A stretch of 64,000 nt of DNA. It comes from an uncultured Alphaproteobacteria bacterium (GTDB lineage Bacteria > Pseudomonadota > Alphaproteobacteria > Rhodobacterales > Rhodobacteraceae). Below are positions 27,644 to 38,606 of the stretch, in pieces. Location: the NCBI GenBank assembly GCA_902586885.1, contig CACIJG010000001.1, positions 1-64,000 of the forward strand, given 5' to 3'. Under the pieces are notes generated by a model. That model saw only the letters and a program-made list of their open reading frames with translations. It was not told where the DNA came from and searched no databases. Every line of letters starts with the position of its first letter. Position 1 is the stretch's first letter. The translations under genes and the position numbers were made by a program.

Positions 27644-29170
27644 TCAATTATCTGCTTTCATCTCTTTTAAATTTCTTTTAAGCACTTTGCCGGTTGCATT
27701 TCTGGGCAATATGTCAATAAACTCAATTTCAGTCGGAACTTTAAATTTGGCAAGGTTTTTTATACAATGTTCTATGATCCGTTCCTTCTTTAGACTTCTA
27801 TTTTTCTTCAAAACCACAAAGAGTTTACCTGTTTCCCCCCATCTTTTATCAGGAACCCCGATAACTGCTAATTCTGCTACTTCTTCCAATTGGTATAGTA
27901 CGTTTTCTACTTCTGCAGGATAAACGTTTTCTCCTCCCGATATATACATATCTTTCTCACGGTCTACTATATAAATAAAACCTTCATCGTCCGCTTTAGC
28001 CAAATCACCTGTTTTTAACCAGTCGTCAACAAATGACTCATTAGTTGCTTTCTCATTCTTCCAATAACCGGGCGAAATATTAGGCCCTCTAATCAGCAAT
28101 TCACCTACTTCATTTGCCTTTACTAAGTTACTTTCCTTATCGATAATTTTTACCGAAGTATGTAAGACCGGTTTACCTGCTGATCCAATTTTTCTAGCTG
28201 AGTCCTCAGCAGCTAGAAAAATTCCAGCAGGGCTTGTTTCGGTCATTCCCCAACCTTGAATAACATCAATTCCTTTTTCTTGCCATTTCTTAATAATTAT
28301 TTCTGCGCAAGGAGCACCTCCAACTCCAACGTTCTCTAATCGGCTAAAGTTAATTTTGTCAAATTTTGGATCTTGCATCATGAATTGTAAAGGAGCTGGA
28401 ACTGCAAACAAATGTGTTATTGATAAATTTGGATCATCTATTGCTTGTAAAGCATCTGAAGGATTAAATTCTCTCATGATTACTAATTGTCCTCCTTGAT
28501 GAAGGATAGGATTAGCATAACAATTTAAACCGCCAGTATGAAAAAGAGGCAGAACAACCAACTGGATAGTTTTACTAGTAATACCTCCGAGGCCAGACAA
28601 ATTAATAGTATTAAACAAATGCATTTTGTGATTAATCTTTGCTCCTTTTGGGTGCCCAGTTGTTCCGGAGGTATACATAATCATTATTAAATCGTCTAAA
28701 CTTCTATCAACTGAGGAAAACTCTGGTGATTGATTACTTATGGCAAGCGCTAATTCATCCTTACTATTAAAGGGGTCAAATTCCATGACTCTTAAACTTG
28801 GTAATACGTCTAATATTTCTTTTATGATGTTTTCAAAAGAACAGTCGAAAAACAATAATTCAGGGCTACAGTCTCCTAAGATATAAGACAATTCTGGAGC
28901 TGTTAGTCTCCAATTAAGAGGCACAAGAATAACACCTGTTTTTGCGCATGCAAACTGTAACTCAAAGAAAATACTGTGATTCTTGGCTAATAATGCTACT
29001 CTATCTCCAGCTTTTATATTTTGACTTTCAAGATAATTAGCAATTTTTGAGGCTCTTGAATTTAGTTCAAGATAAGATATTTCTTCTTTAAGAGTATAAT
29101 CCTTAATCGCTATCTTATTAGGTCGCATCACTGCTTGATGTGTTGCCCAATCAAAATGCATTAAACTCAT
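27644..29170 (-). CDS. Acyl-CoA synthetase (AMP-forming, long-chain type)
   Basis: This 508-residue ANL-superfamily enzyme has the P-loop MYTSGTTGHPKGAKINH, the adenylate motif GWGMTETSPAG, the hinge YIVDREKDMYISGGENVYP and the catalytic Lys region RNATGKVLKRNL. It activates a carboxylic acid to its CoA ester; chain length cannot be judged from sequence alone. The start context is MSLMHFDWATHQAV. Confidence 0.87.
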   Translation of the reverse strand: MSLMHFDWATHQAVMRPNKIAIKDYTLKEEISYLELNSRASKIANYLESQNIKAGDRVALLAKNHSIFFELQFACAKTGVILVPLNWRLTAPELSYILGDCSPELLFFDCSFENIIKEILDVLPSLRVMEFDPFNSKDELALAISNQSPEFSSVDRSLDDLIMIMYTSGTTGHPKGAKINHKMHLFNTINLSGLGGITSKTIQLVVLPLFHTGGLNCYANPILHQGGQLVIMREFNPSDALQAIDDPNLSITHLFAVPAPLQFMMQDPKFDKINFSRLENVGVGGAPCAEIIIKKWQEKGIDVIQGWGMTETSPAGIFLAAEDSARKIGSAGKPVLHTSVKIIDKESNLVKANEVGELLIRGPNISPGYWKNEKATNESFVDDWLKTGDLAKADDEGFIYIVDREKDMYISGGENVYPAEVENVLYQLEEVAELAVIGVPDKRWGETGKLFVVLKKNRSLKKERIIEHCIKNLAKFKVPTEIEFIDILPRNATGKVLKRNLKEMKADN

Positions 29171-29182
29171 TTTTTAAATCCT

Positions 29183-30826
29183 TTACACTAACCTTGTTTG
29201 CTCTAAAGCTGCTTTTATAAAACTTGAAAAAAGGGGGTGAGGTTCAAAAGGTTTCGATTTTAGTTCTGGGTGAAATTGTACACCAATAAAAAATGGATGG
29301 TTAGTAATTTCAATTATCTCTGGAAGCTGGCCATCTATAGAAAAACCTGAAAAGTGTAACCCTTTATTTTCTAAATTTTTTACGAATTTTATATTGACTT
29401 CATATCTATGTCTATGTCTTTCAGAGATTCTATCAGTCTTATAGATTGAGTGTGCAAATGAGCCTTTTTTTATTTTAGCTGGGTAAGCGCCTAGTCGCAT
29501 GGTACCGCCCTTATCTTGAATCTTTTCTCTAACCTCAAGATTCTGACCTTTAAACCAGTGACTTAAGTGATAAATTATTTTCTCTCCCGATTTCTTGAGA
29601 TCTTCTTCTTCGAATTCTTCTGAATTAGCATCAATTATACCTGCCACATTCCTAGCATACTCTATAACCATTAGTTGCATCCCGAGGCAAATACCCAAGA
29701 AAGGGATTTTTGTTTTTCTTGCAAAATTGATTACATTTATTTTTCCTTCTGTTCCTCTTTTTCCAAAACCACCAGGGATCAGTATACCATCAAATTTGTT
29801 TAAGGTTTCCGTTTTTGATTTTTTTTCAAAAGTCCCAGAGTCAAACCAAACTGTCTCAACTTTAGTTTTGTTTGCCATTCCTCCATGGATAAGAGCTTCT
29901 GACAAAGATTTATAAGCGTCTTCAAGCTGGGTATACTTTCCTACCACAGCAATTCGAACAAGGCCTTCTGAATTTTTTACTCTTGAACATACATCATTCC
30001 ATCTTGTTAAGTCAGGTTCTTTCCGCGTGTCTAGGTTAAGGACTTTCAATACTGCGGTATCTAATCCTTCATCAAAATACGCCAGCGGAGCGTAATATAT
30101 AGAATCTAAGTTTGTAGCAGATATGATATTCTTCTTATTAACATTACAGAAAAGAGCGATTTTTTCTTTTTCCTTTGTAGGAATTGGTTGTTCAGAGCGA
30201 CAAACAAGTATATCCGGGGCTATACCAATTGACCTTAATTCTTTTACGGAGTGTTGAGTTGGTTTAGTTTTAAGCTCTCCTGAAGACGACAGGAAGGGGA
30301 GCAGAGTTAAATGAACAAATATACAGTTCCCTCTTTCTCTTTCTTGAGAAAATTGTCTAATAGCTTCAAAAAAAGGCAATCCTTCTATGTCTCCTATTGT
30401 TCCCCCGATTTCACAAAGCATAAAATCAACCTCTTCTTCTTTTTTTTCCAAGAAAGACTTAATCTCATTGGTGACATGAGGGATAACTTGAATAGTTTCC
30501 CCTAAATAATCTCCTTTTCTTTCTTTTTCTAAGACTGTTGAGTATATTCTTCCAGAAGAAATCGAGTCTGTACTTTTTGCTGCTACGCCTGTAAATCGCT
30601 CGTAGTGACCTAAGTCCAAGTCTGTTTCTGCTCCATCGTCAGTAACGAATACTTCCCCATGCTCAAATGGAGACATGGTACCAGGGTCTACGTTTAGATA
30701 GGGGTCTAACTTTCTTAACCTTACAGTAAAACCTCTTGACTGAAGTAAAGCTCCCAGTGATGCCGAAGTAAGCCCTTTTCCTAAAGAAGAAACTACACCC
30801 CCGGTGATGAAAATAAATTTTGTCAA
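29183..30826 (-). CDS. pyrG: CTP synthase
   Basis: This 547-residue enzyme has the synthetase domain [16 protein letters not shown] and the class-I glutamine amidotransferase domain with [16 protein letters not shown] and the His/Glu region [12 protein letters not shown]. It makes CTP from UTP and glutamine. It follows secG (83-bp spacer), as in many proteobacteria. Confidence 0.97.
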   Translation of the reverse strand: MTKFIFITGGVVSSLGKGLTSASLGALLQSRGFTVRLRKLDPYLNVDPGTMSPFEHGEVFVTDDGAETDLDLGHYERFTGVAAKSTDSISSGRIYSTVLEKERKGDYLGETIQVIPHVTNEIKSFLEKKEEEVDFMLCEIGGTIGDIEGLPFFEAIRQFSQERERGNCIFVHLTLLPFLSSSGELKTKPTQHSVKELRSIGIAPDILVCRSEQPIPTKEKEKIALFCNVNKKNIISATNLDSIYYAPLAYFDEGLDTAVLKVLNLDTRKEPDLTRWNDVCSRVKNSEGLVRIAVVGKYTQLEDAYKSLSEALIHGGMANKTKVETVWFDSGTFEKKSKTETLNKFDGILIPGGFGKRGTEGKINVINFARKTKIPFLGICLGMQLMVIEYARNVAGIIDANSEEFEEEDLKKSGEKIIYHLSHWFKGQNLEVREKIQDKGGTMRLGAYPAKIKKGSFAHSIYKTDRISERHRHRYEVNIKFVKNLENKGLHFSGFSIDGQLPEIIEITNHPFFIGVQFHPELKSKPFEPHPLFSSFIKAALEQTRLV

Positions 30827-30909
30827 CTGTAACCCAAGTAAGAAAGTAATAATTTAATTTAGATAATATTTGAGTTTACAAAAACTAACAAGATCATACT
30901 AAAAAAACT

Positions 30910-31263
30910 TTATTCTGATGGAGGGGTTAGCACCCCATTATTTTTCTTAAATTTATTCAGGTTAGGAAGTTCTGGAGCCTTGTTTTCTTCATTAACTTCC
31001 TCCTTTATTTGTTGGTTTTGGAATACAGATTTATTTTTTCCCTCGTTCACTGAAAGTATAGTCAGAAGTATTGCAATAATAAAAAATAGAGCCGTAAGAA
31101 TCCAAGTTAAACTAGAGAGAGGATTTTTAGAAGTAGATCCAGTTCCAAAGCCCTGATTGTCAGAACCCATTCCCAATCCACCACCTTCCGATTTCTGAAA
31201 CAGAACTACTAAGATTAGCAATAAAGTAACAATTAAATGACTTATAAGCAAAATATTAGACAT
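30910..31263 (-). CDS. secG: Preprotein translocase subunit SecG
   Basis: This 117-residue protein has two membrane helices flanking the SecG motif VVLFQKSEGGGLGMG..., then an acidic, low-complexity C-terminal tail. It assists SecYE export. Its ATG lies 2 bp after the ilvC stop; tpiA, its more usual upstream neighbour, is elsewhere in this window. Confidence 0.93.
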   Translation of the reverse strand: MSNILLISHLIVTLLLILVVLFQKSEGGGLGMGSDNQGFGTGSTSKNPLSSLTWILTALFFIIAILLTILSVNEGKNKSVFQNQQIKEEVNEENKAPELPNLNKFKKNNGVLTPPSE

Positions 31264-31265
31264 TA

Positions 31266-32309
<1,044 letters not shown>

Positions 32310-32363
32310 TTAAACTCTTTTAACCTATTTTTTTGAATTCTCCAGTATAAATTTAAAATTTTA

Positions 32364-33584
32364 CTATGATTCACTTTTAAGGCCGACATTCATAAGAAAA
32401 CTTTTAATAGTTAAGTTTTTAGAAATTGTGTTTAGAGCTATTTTTCTAAATTTTTGAGAGATAGGGTAGTTTGTCATCGATATTTTGTTTAGAAAATGCA
32501 TCCCAGCAGTTTTCAACCCAATAGAATTTAATCGAGATTTATTATACTTCATTAATACACTATTACCCCCAATATCCTTATCTTCAGACCTTGCTTTAAC
32601 TAAAATATTACTCAAAGTTCTTATGTCTTCTATTGAGGTGTTTAAACCTTGGGCCCCAGTGGGGGGCATAACATGCGCGCTTTCTGCTAATAGAACCACG
32701 CGTTTTCCATAGAGTTTCTTAGCAAACTGTGTAATAATCGGATAAACTTGTTTTGCACCATTCAACTTTATAGTTCCTCTTACATTATAACTTTTTTCCT
32801 GAAGGGTTTTATTAAACGCCGATTGATCCAAATCACAAATTTCTTTTATATTTTTTGTATAATCCATCCAAACGATAGTTGAATAATTACAATTCACATT
32901 TCGTTTTAGTGGAATAATTGTGAATGGGCCACCGTTATCCAATATCTCGGTAGTGGTGTTATTATGACTAAACTTGTGAGCAACTTCAAAGACTAAACCT
33001 AATTGATTATATGAAGTGCTAAAAGACTTAATTTTTTCTCTTTCTCTTATTGAACTATTCCTGCCATCACATGCAATCAATAACTTGCCATTATAATTGG
33101 AGCCAACCTCTGTTTTAACAGAAATAAAATCATCGTATCCATAATGGGAAACTATTTTTGTTCCAAATTTGCATTCGATATTCTTTTTAGTTTTCAAATA
33201 CTTTGATAATATGGTTACTACCTCTTTATTAGGTATATTAAAACCGAATTGACTAACTGAGATTTCTTTCGCATTGAATAGAGTTTTAGCTGGTTCGCTG
33301 CTTTGAGCATTGCTGACGTCAATTATCTCCATTGTTGATAAAGGTTGTGCAAACTTTTCTAACTCGGTCCATACTCCTATTTCTTTAAACACTTCTATCG
33401 CTGGATTTAGAAATGCTGTTGTACGTCTATCCACCACTTGCTTTTTTGAGCTTTTTGATGTTGGTTCGAAGCACTTTATAGAAAAGTCATGTTTTGCTAG
33501 TAAGCAAGCTGTAATAAGCCCGGATATTCCCAAACCTGCAATCATAATGGAATTACCCGCTTCGCTAAATCCTTTTTTAATCAT
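32364..33584 (-). CDS. UbiH/COQ6-type FAD-dependent monooxygenase
   Basis: This 406-residue flavoprotein has the Rossmann motif IAGLGISGLITACLL, the DG motif LIACDGRNSSIRE and the second FAD motif AESAHVMPPTGAQGLNTSIED. The family hydroxylates the ubiquinone ring or related aromatics; the position-specific member cannot be set from sequence alone. It overlaps the end of carA by 8 bp. Confidence 0.83.
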   Translation of the reverse strand: MIKKGFSEAGNSIMIAGLGISGLITACLLAKHDFSIKCFEPTSKSSKKQVVDRRTTAFLNPAIEVFKEIGVWTELEKFAQPLSTMEIIDVSNAQSSEPAKTLFNAKEISVSQFGFNIPNKEVVTILSKYLKTKKNIECKFGTKIVSHYGYDDFISVKTEVGSNYNGKLLIACDGRNSSIREREKIKSFSTSYNQLGLVFEVAHKFSHNNTTTEILDNGGPFTIIPLKRNVNCNYSTIVWMDYTKNIKEICDLDQSAFNKTLQEKSYNVRGTIKLNGAKQVYPIITQFAKKLYGKRVVLLAESAHVMPPTGAQGLNTSIEDIRTLSNILVKARSEDKDIGGNSVLMKYNKSRLNSIGLKTAGMHFLNKISMTNYPISQKFRKIALNTISKNLTIKSFLMNVGLKSES

Positions 33585-34701
33585 TTACAGAACTTCCAAT
33601 TAATTTGTAAAATTTTTCAAAAAGGTGTTTGCTATCGTGAGGACCTGGGCTTGCCTCAGGATGGTATTGAACAGAAAATAATTTTCGATCCGGATAATCA
33701 ATACCGCAATTTGAGCCATCAAATAGCGAAATGTGAGTTTCATTTATGGAACTCGGTAATGTATTAGCATCAATAGAGAAACCATGGTTCATTGAAGTGA
33801 TCTCTACTTTTCCCGTTTTTAAGTTTTTTACTGGGTGATTTGCTCCATGATGTCCATGGTTCATTTTTATTGTTTTGGCCCCTAAAGCATGTCCTAATAA
33901 TTGGTGGCCAAGGCAAATACCAAATATAGGTATTTTCGTTTCAAAAATTAATTTCTTTAAAACTTTTTTTGTAAATTTACTTGTAGCGAAAGGATCGCCT
34001 GGACCATTTGATAATAAAACTCCATTGGGTTTTGTATGTATCAACTCTTCAAACGTAGTAGTTGCTGGTAACAAGTCTACTCTTAAATCAAACATGTTTA
34101 AGCATCTCAAAATATTTGATTTCGCGCCAAAATGAAGCACTGCTACCTTAGGGAGAAAGTTCTTAATAGTTCTTTGCGCTGGCATTGCAGTAGTTTTTTT
34201 TATAGAAACCTTTTTGGTTAGATCTTGGTTTATAATTCCCGGCCATAAGCTTAACTTTTTTCTAAGTGCTGGAATGTCATGGGCTCCATCCTTTTTGTAT
34301 TGTATAACTGCCTTACATGCTCCAAATTCTCTTATTTTTTTTGTTATAGATCGGGTGTCTAAGCCATACAAACCAACAATTTTATGTTTTTTTAGCCAGC
34401 TCTCTAGCGAATATTCGCTTCTCCAGTTAGAGGGTTGGGTAGGAATTGTTCTGGTTATAACTCCTTTAGCAACAGGATAATCGGATTCATTGTCTTCATT
34501 ATTAGTTCCGGTATTTCCAATATGTGGAAAAGTAAAGACGATAATTTGTTCAGCGTAAGAGGGATCAGAGATAATCTCTTGATAGCCAGTCATGGCAGTA
34601 TTGAAGCAAAGCTCACCAATTCGTGCACCTTGAAACCCATAACCATGAGCTGGCCATTCAGAACCATCATCTAATATTAATATACCTGTAAATTTTCTCA
34701 T
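33577..34701 (-). CDS. carA: Carbamoyl-phosphate synthase small subunit
   Basis: This 374-residue protein has an N-terminal CarA domain (LCFNTAMTGYQEIISDPSYA) and a glutamine amidotransferase with GICLGHQLLGHALGA (Cys nucleophile) and the His/Glu region VQYHPEASPGP. It supplies ammonia to CarB for pyrimidine and arginine synthesis. CarB is not in the window. It is divergent from yqeY. Confidence 0.96.
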   Translation of the reverse strand: MRKFTGILILDDGSEWPAHGYGFQGARIGELCFNTAMTGYQEIISDPSYAEQIIVFTFPHIGNTGTNNEDNESDYPVAKGVITRTIPTQPSNWRSEYSLESWLKKHKIVGLYGLDTRSITKKIREFGACKAVIQYKKDGAHDIPALRKKLSLWPGIINQDLTKKVSIKKTTAMPAQRTIKNFLPKVAVLHFGAKSNILRCLNMFDLRVDLLPATTTFEELIHTKPNGVLLSNGPGDPFATSKFTKKVLKKLIFETKIPIFGICLGHQLLGHALGAKTIKMNHGHHGANHPVKNLKTGKVEITSMNHGFSIDANTLPSSINETHISLFDGSNCGIDYPDRKLFSVQYHPEASPGPHDSKHLFEKFYKLIGSSVND

Positions 34702-34849
34702 AAGCTCACTAAATCTTTTTAACGTAGGAGTTTTAAATCAAATTAGATTTAATTCTTTTTCATTGCAAATAAAAGATTAAATTGTTAAAGCAACTGTCGT
34801 ATTAATATATCTAAGGATTTTTACCTTCTGCAAAATTTGGAAAAATTAC

Positions 34850-35305
34850 ATGAGAAATGAATTAAACGAAAATCTTAAAAAAGCAATTAAATCACAAGAT
34901 AAGCCTCGAATATCAACTTTGAGACTAATTAATGCCGCCATTAAGGACAGAGATATAGCTGTGAGATCGGAAGAAAATACTGAAGGCGTGAGTGATCAAG
35001 AAATCCTTGTAATATTGTCAAATATGGTAAAACAACGAAAACATAGTATCACTCAGTATGAAGAAGGTGGTCGTATTGAACTAGCTGAGAGAGAAAGAGA
35101 AGAAATACGAATAATCGAAGATTTTTTACCTGTCCAGTTGACAGAAGAAGAAACACATTTAGAGATTAATAAAATTATAAATGCAAATGAAGATTACAAC
35201 ATTCGAGATATCGGTAAGGTAATGGCAGAACTTAAGAAAAACTTTAATGGAAGAATGGACTTTTCTAAGGCATCATCAGTTGTTAAGGCTTTATTGACTA
35301 AATAA
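34850..35305 (+). CDS. GatB/YqeY domain protein
   Basis: This 151-residue protein has the YqeY pattern (LKKAIKSQDKPRISTLRLINAAIKDRDI, VKQRKHSITQYEEGGR, IIEDFLPVQLTEEE, IGKVMAELKK). It is related to the tail domain of GatB amidotransferase; its function is not settled. Its stop codon lies inside a 15-bp perfect inverted repeat shared with convergent hppA. Placement opposite carA is common. Confidence 0.92.
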   Translation: MRNELNENLKKAIKSQDKPRISTLRLINAAIKDRDIAVRSEENTEGVSDQEILVILSNMVKQRKHSITQYEEGGRIELAEREREEIRIIEDFLPVQLTEEETHLEINKIINANEDYNIRDIGKVMAELKKNFNGRMDFSKASSVVKALLTK

Positions 35306-35315
35306 AGCCTTAACA
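35281..35315. terminator. Bidirectional terminator-like hairpin
   Basis: TGTTAAGGCTTTATT and AATAAAGCCTTAACA form a perfect 15-bp stem with the loop GACTA. It spans the yqeY stop codon and the yqeY-hppA convergent junction. No strong T-tract follows on either strand, so termination is inferred from stem quality and position. Confidence 0.6.
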
Positions 35316-35327
35316 TAGTAAAATTAA

Positions 35328-37343
35328 TTATACTAGTAATGGTGCTATCACTAAACTAACTATCGCCATAACATTGATAAGAATGTTCATTGACGGTCCA
35401 GACGTATCTTTCATTGGATCACCGACAGTATCTCCCACAACAGCTGCCTTATGGACTTCAGAGCCTTTTCCTCCTAGGTTGCCCTTTTCAACGTATTTTT
35501 TTGCATTGTCCCAAGCTCCTCCTGCGTTTGCCATCATTAATGCCATCATTACACAACAAATAAGTGCTCCTCCTAACATACCTCCTAGGGCTTTTGGACC
35601 TAGAAAGGGTAAAAAACCTACAATCACTGGAGCTAATACTGCTAGCGCTCCCGGGGCAATCATTTTTCGTAAAGCGGCTTTTGTGGCTATGTCGACGCAC
35701 TTTGCGGTATCTGGCTTTGCCTTTCCCTCTAAGAGACCAGGGATCTCTTTAAATTGACGTCTAATTTCTTTAATCATATCAAATGCTGCATCGCCAACAG
35801 CCGTCATGGTCATTGAACTAACTAAAAATGGAAATATCCCTCCGAGAAACATTCCGGCAAGCACCAAAGGGTCGTTGATTGCTAAAACAAAGTTTTCATC
35901 ATCCATGCTTATTTTTTCAATATATGCGCTGATAAGTGCTAGGGCAGCGAGAGCTGCTGCACTGATAGCAAACCCTTTACCGATTGCAGCGGTAGTATTT
36001 CCTACTTCGTCTAAAGAGTCTGTTATCTCTCTAGTGTCTTTGCCCATTTCAGCCATTTCAGCTATTCCTCCAGCATTATCTGCCACTGGTCCATAAGCGT
36101 CTATAGCCATGGTTATCCCAACGGTACTTAACATTCCAACGGCCGCCATTCCTACTCCATATAGTCCTGCAAAGGCATTAGCAGTGAAAATAATCACAAC
36201 TATTGCCAAAACAGGAATTGCTACTGACTGCATTCCTACAGCTAAGCCTGTAATCATAATGGTCGCGGGCCCAGTATCACCGCCTTCAGCAATCTTCCTA
36301 ACGGGTGCACCCCCTGTGTAATACTCTGTAGTAAGGCCCACTACAATTCCGCCTATTGCTCCTACTAAAACGGCTATCCAAACATTAGAAGAGACGCCAG
36401 AACTTGTAATTGTAAGGTATGCTGCAACAATAAATAAGACAGCCGATCCGATTGTTCCGAAGCGAAGCGCCATTTCAGGACTACTATTTGAAAAAATTCT
36501 AACGGTCAAAATTCCAAGAACAGAGCATATCAACCCAACGGACGCAAGTATTAGTGGCATCATAATAAGTAAATCAACATTTCCGCCTAGAAGATTAACT
36601 GATGCTGCTGACATTGTTGTAGCGAGTATTATGGAGGCTATTATAGACCCACAATAGGACTCAAATATGTCAGAACCCATTCCTGCCACATCACCAACAT
36701 TGTCACCAACATTGTCTGCAATCACTCCAGGGTTTCTGGGGTCATCTTCTGGTATGCCTGCTTCTACTTTTCCTACCAAATCTGCTCCTACATCAGCACT
36801 TTTGGTAAAAATACCACCACCCACTCTTGAAAAAAGAGCCACTGAGGAAGCACCCATAGCGAAACCCTCAATTGCATGTATTTTTTCCATATCCCCAGCA
36901 AAATTATAGAATAGAATTCCTATTCCAAGGAGCCCCATTGCAGCTACAGTTAATCCCATTATGGAACCACCAAAAAAAGCAATATTTAATGCAGCACCTG
37001 CACCTTTTTCACTTGCAGCAACAGCAGTTCGCACATTGGCCTTTGTCGCAGTATACATTCCTATGTAGCCAGCAGATCCTGAGCAAAGAGCCCCAAGGAA
37101 GAAAGCCAAGGCTGTTTCCCACCCAAGGAATTGATAAAGGGCTGCCAGGCAGATAACGCAGAAAATGCTAAGTATTTTATATTCTGCTGCCATGAATACC
37201 ATGGCTCCTAAATGAATTTCGTCTCCAATTTCTTTGACCTTGCCTGAACCTTCATTAGCACCTCTTACCTGTAAGTAAACCAAATAAGAGCAAAATAAAC
37301 CAAAAATGCCAAAGCAAATAGGTATTAGCGGATTAAACAACAT
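35328..37343 (-). CDS. hppA: Membrane-bound ion-pumping pyrophosphatase
   Basis: This 671-residue polytopic protein carries the PPi-binding signatures [52 protein letters not shown] and [20 protein letters not shown]. It couples pyrophosphate hydrolysis to ion pumping. The segment [10 protein letters not shown] has Ala where potassium-independent members usually have Lys, which suggests the potassium-dependent class. Whether H+ or Na+ is pumped is not resolved. Confidence 0.95.
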   Translation of the reverse strand: MLFNPLIPICFGIFGLFCSYLVYLQVRGANEGSGKVKEIGDEIHLGAMVFMAAEYKILSIFCVICLAALYQFLGWETALAFFLGALCSGSAGYIGMYTATKANVRTAVAASEKGAGAALNIAFFGGSIMGLTVAAMGLLGIGILFYNFAGDMEKIHAIEGFAMGASSVALFSRVGGGIFTKSADVGADLVGKVEAGIPEDDPRNPGVIADNVGDNVGDVAGMGSDIFESYCGSIIASIILATTMSAASVNLLGGNVDLLIMMPLILASVGLICSVLGILTVRIFSNSSPEMALRFGTIGSAVLFIVAAYLTITSSGVSSNVWIAVLVGAIGGIVVGLTTEYYTGGAPVRKIAEGGDTGPATIMITGLAVGMQSVAIPVLAIVVIIFTANAFAGLYGVGMAAVGMLSTVGITMAIDAYGPVADNAGGIAEMAEMGKDTREITDSLDEVGNTTAAIGKGFAISAAALAALALISAYIEKISMDDENFVLAINDPLVLAGMFLGGIFPFLVSSMTMTAVGDAAFDMIKEIRRQFKEIPGLLEGKAKPDTAKCVDIATKAALRKMIAPGALAVLAPVIVGFLPFLGPKALGGMLGGALICCVMMALMMANAGGAWDNAKKYVEKGNLGGKGSEVHKAAVVGDTVGDPMKDTSGPSMNILINVMAIVSLVIAPLLV

Positions 37344-37435
37344 TAAACTTTCCTTCTTAAATTTATTCCTTGAAGAGGCAAATAACTAAAAATTGCCGCT
37401 TTGTAAAGTGAAGAAAAGTAAACTAATTCAAATTA

Positions 37436-38539
37436 TCAACCATCAACGCTATTTTTAAGAACAAATTCCTTTATGATTAAATCAAGTTTATTGAAATTGG
37501 TGCTTTGCTCAATGTAGTCAATTATATTGACATAACTCCGCTTCTTGAGCATTTCCAATGATAAACTGAAAAAAGGACAATTTCTTATTTTTCTACCTCC
37601 TATAAGCTGAAACCATCTTCCAGCTGGATCTAGGTTGCAGCTTCCTTTTTCTTCAGTAAAAACCTCCTTTAGCGATAAAACCTCTGTTTTGATTCCGTAG
37701 CGTGTAAATAATTGGACTATCAGGTCTGTGTTTAGAGCAGCGAAAGTTTCAACTTGACCCTTGTCACTGATCATAATTGCTGAAAAATTCTCTGATACTC
37801 CTGAAAAGCTTCTTGGGGTAATGAAGAAAACTTCATCTGGGTAGTCGGTAACGCTTCCACCTCTGGATATGAAGGTTAAAATTGTAGCCTCTGCCAGATT
37901 AGCAACTGGAATATCTCTTCCAGGAAAATACCTGTCTGCTATCGGTTTAGGCATTAGATTGCCAATAACTTTCGGGTCAAAAGCATAATCGTTCTCTAAG
38001 ATTTTTAAGATTTCTTTAAAAGTTAAATTATTAGGCTTTAATTTGTTAGCAGCAAAAGAAACAAAAGTGTCTAACTCCGCATCTAATGCTATTTTGGTTA
38101 TTTCCTGAATTACCGAAAATTCTGCGTTCAGTCTTTCAATTGGAGAACCTTTATACAACGATATCATTTGGCAATCAGGAAGTAGAATTTTTATTTTTGT
38201 TTCAAAATCGCTTAGTGCATCCGGAACTTCGCCTGATAGAGATGCGTAAGTAGCTAGAGAAATCTTCACCGGCTCTTTTGATTTTATTTGATTAAAAAAA
38301 TGTTTTGATTTCATAACAAATAATTGTTCCTCTGATAAAGTAACGTTACCTTCATCATCGACAGGAGGCTCAAAAGGAAGATAGTTTCCATAAATCAATT
38401 GATATAGCAAAGCGATATTATCTTCAGCACACGGCTCATTTCTGTCTTTATCTTCAGGTAATGCTAATGAGAAACTTGAGATAATAATAAAAACGCAAGC
38501 GCAAGCAATGCTTTTAAATTTTTCTATCAAATCATTCAT
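37436..38539 (-). CDS. Uncharacterised secreted protein
   Basis: I do not recognise this family. From ATG 38539 the protein has 367 residues and a good signal peptide (FKSIACACVFIIISSFSLALPED). The ORF-track start at 38650 adds a basic leader with no sense and is rejected. The mature part is helix-rich, with a predicted alpha/beta middle (VFFITPRSFSGVSENFSAIMIS) and a few cysteines (SCNLD, RNCPF). It lies downstream of an MFS gene. No function is proposed. Confidence 0.65.
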   Translation of the reverse strand: MNDLIEKFKSIACACVFIIISSFSLALPEDKDRNEPCAEDNIALLYQLIYGNYLPFEPPVDDEGNVTLSEEQLFVMKSKHFFNQIKSKEPVKISLATYASLSGEVPDALSDFETKIKILLPDCQMISLYKGSPIERLNAEFSVIQEITKIALDAELDTFVSFAANKLKPNNLTFKEILKILENDYAFDPKVIGNLMPKPIADRYFPGRDIPVANLAEATILTFISRGGSVTDYPDEVFFITPRSFSGVSENFSAIMISDKGQVETFAALNTDLIVQLFTRYGIKTEVLSLKEVFTEEKGSCNLDPAGRWFQLIGGRKIRNCPFFSLSLEMLKKRSYVNIIDYIEQSTNFNKLDLIIKEFVLKNSVDG

Positions 38540-38606
38540 CTTTCTTAATTGGCAAATCTTTATATTAATGCAAATTTTACGCCATATCTTTTTAAGACAT
38601 GAATTA

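Noticed and set aside
35374-37156. Several plus-strand ORFs opposite hppA (and one minus-strand ORF in another frame)
   Set aside because: They are shadows of the strongly conserved pyrophosphatase reading frame; none resembles a protein family.
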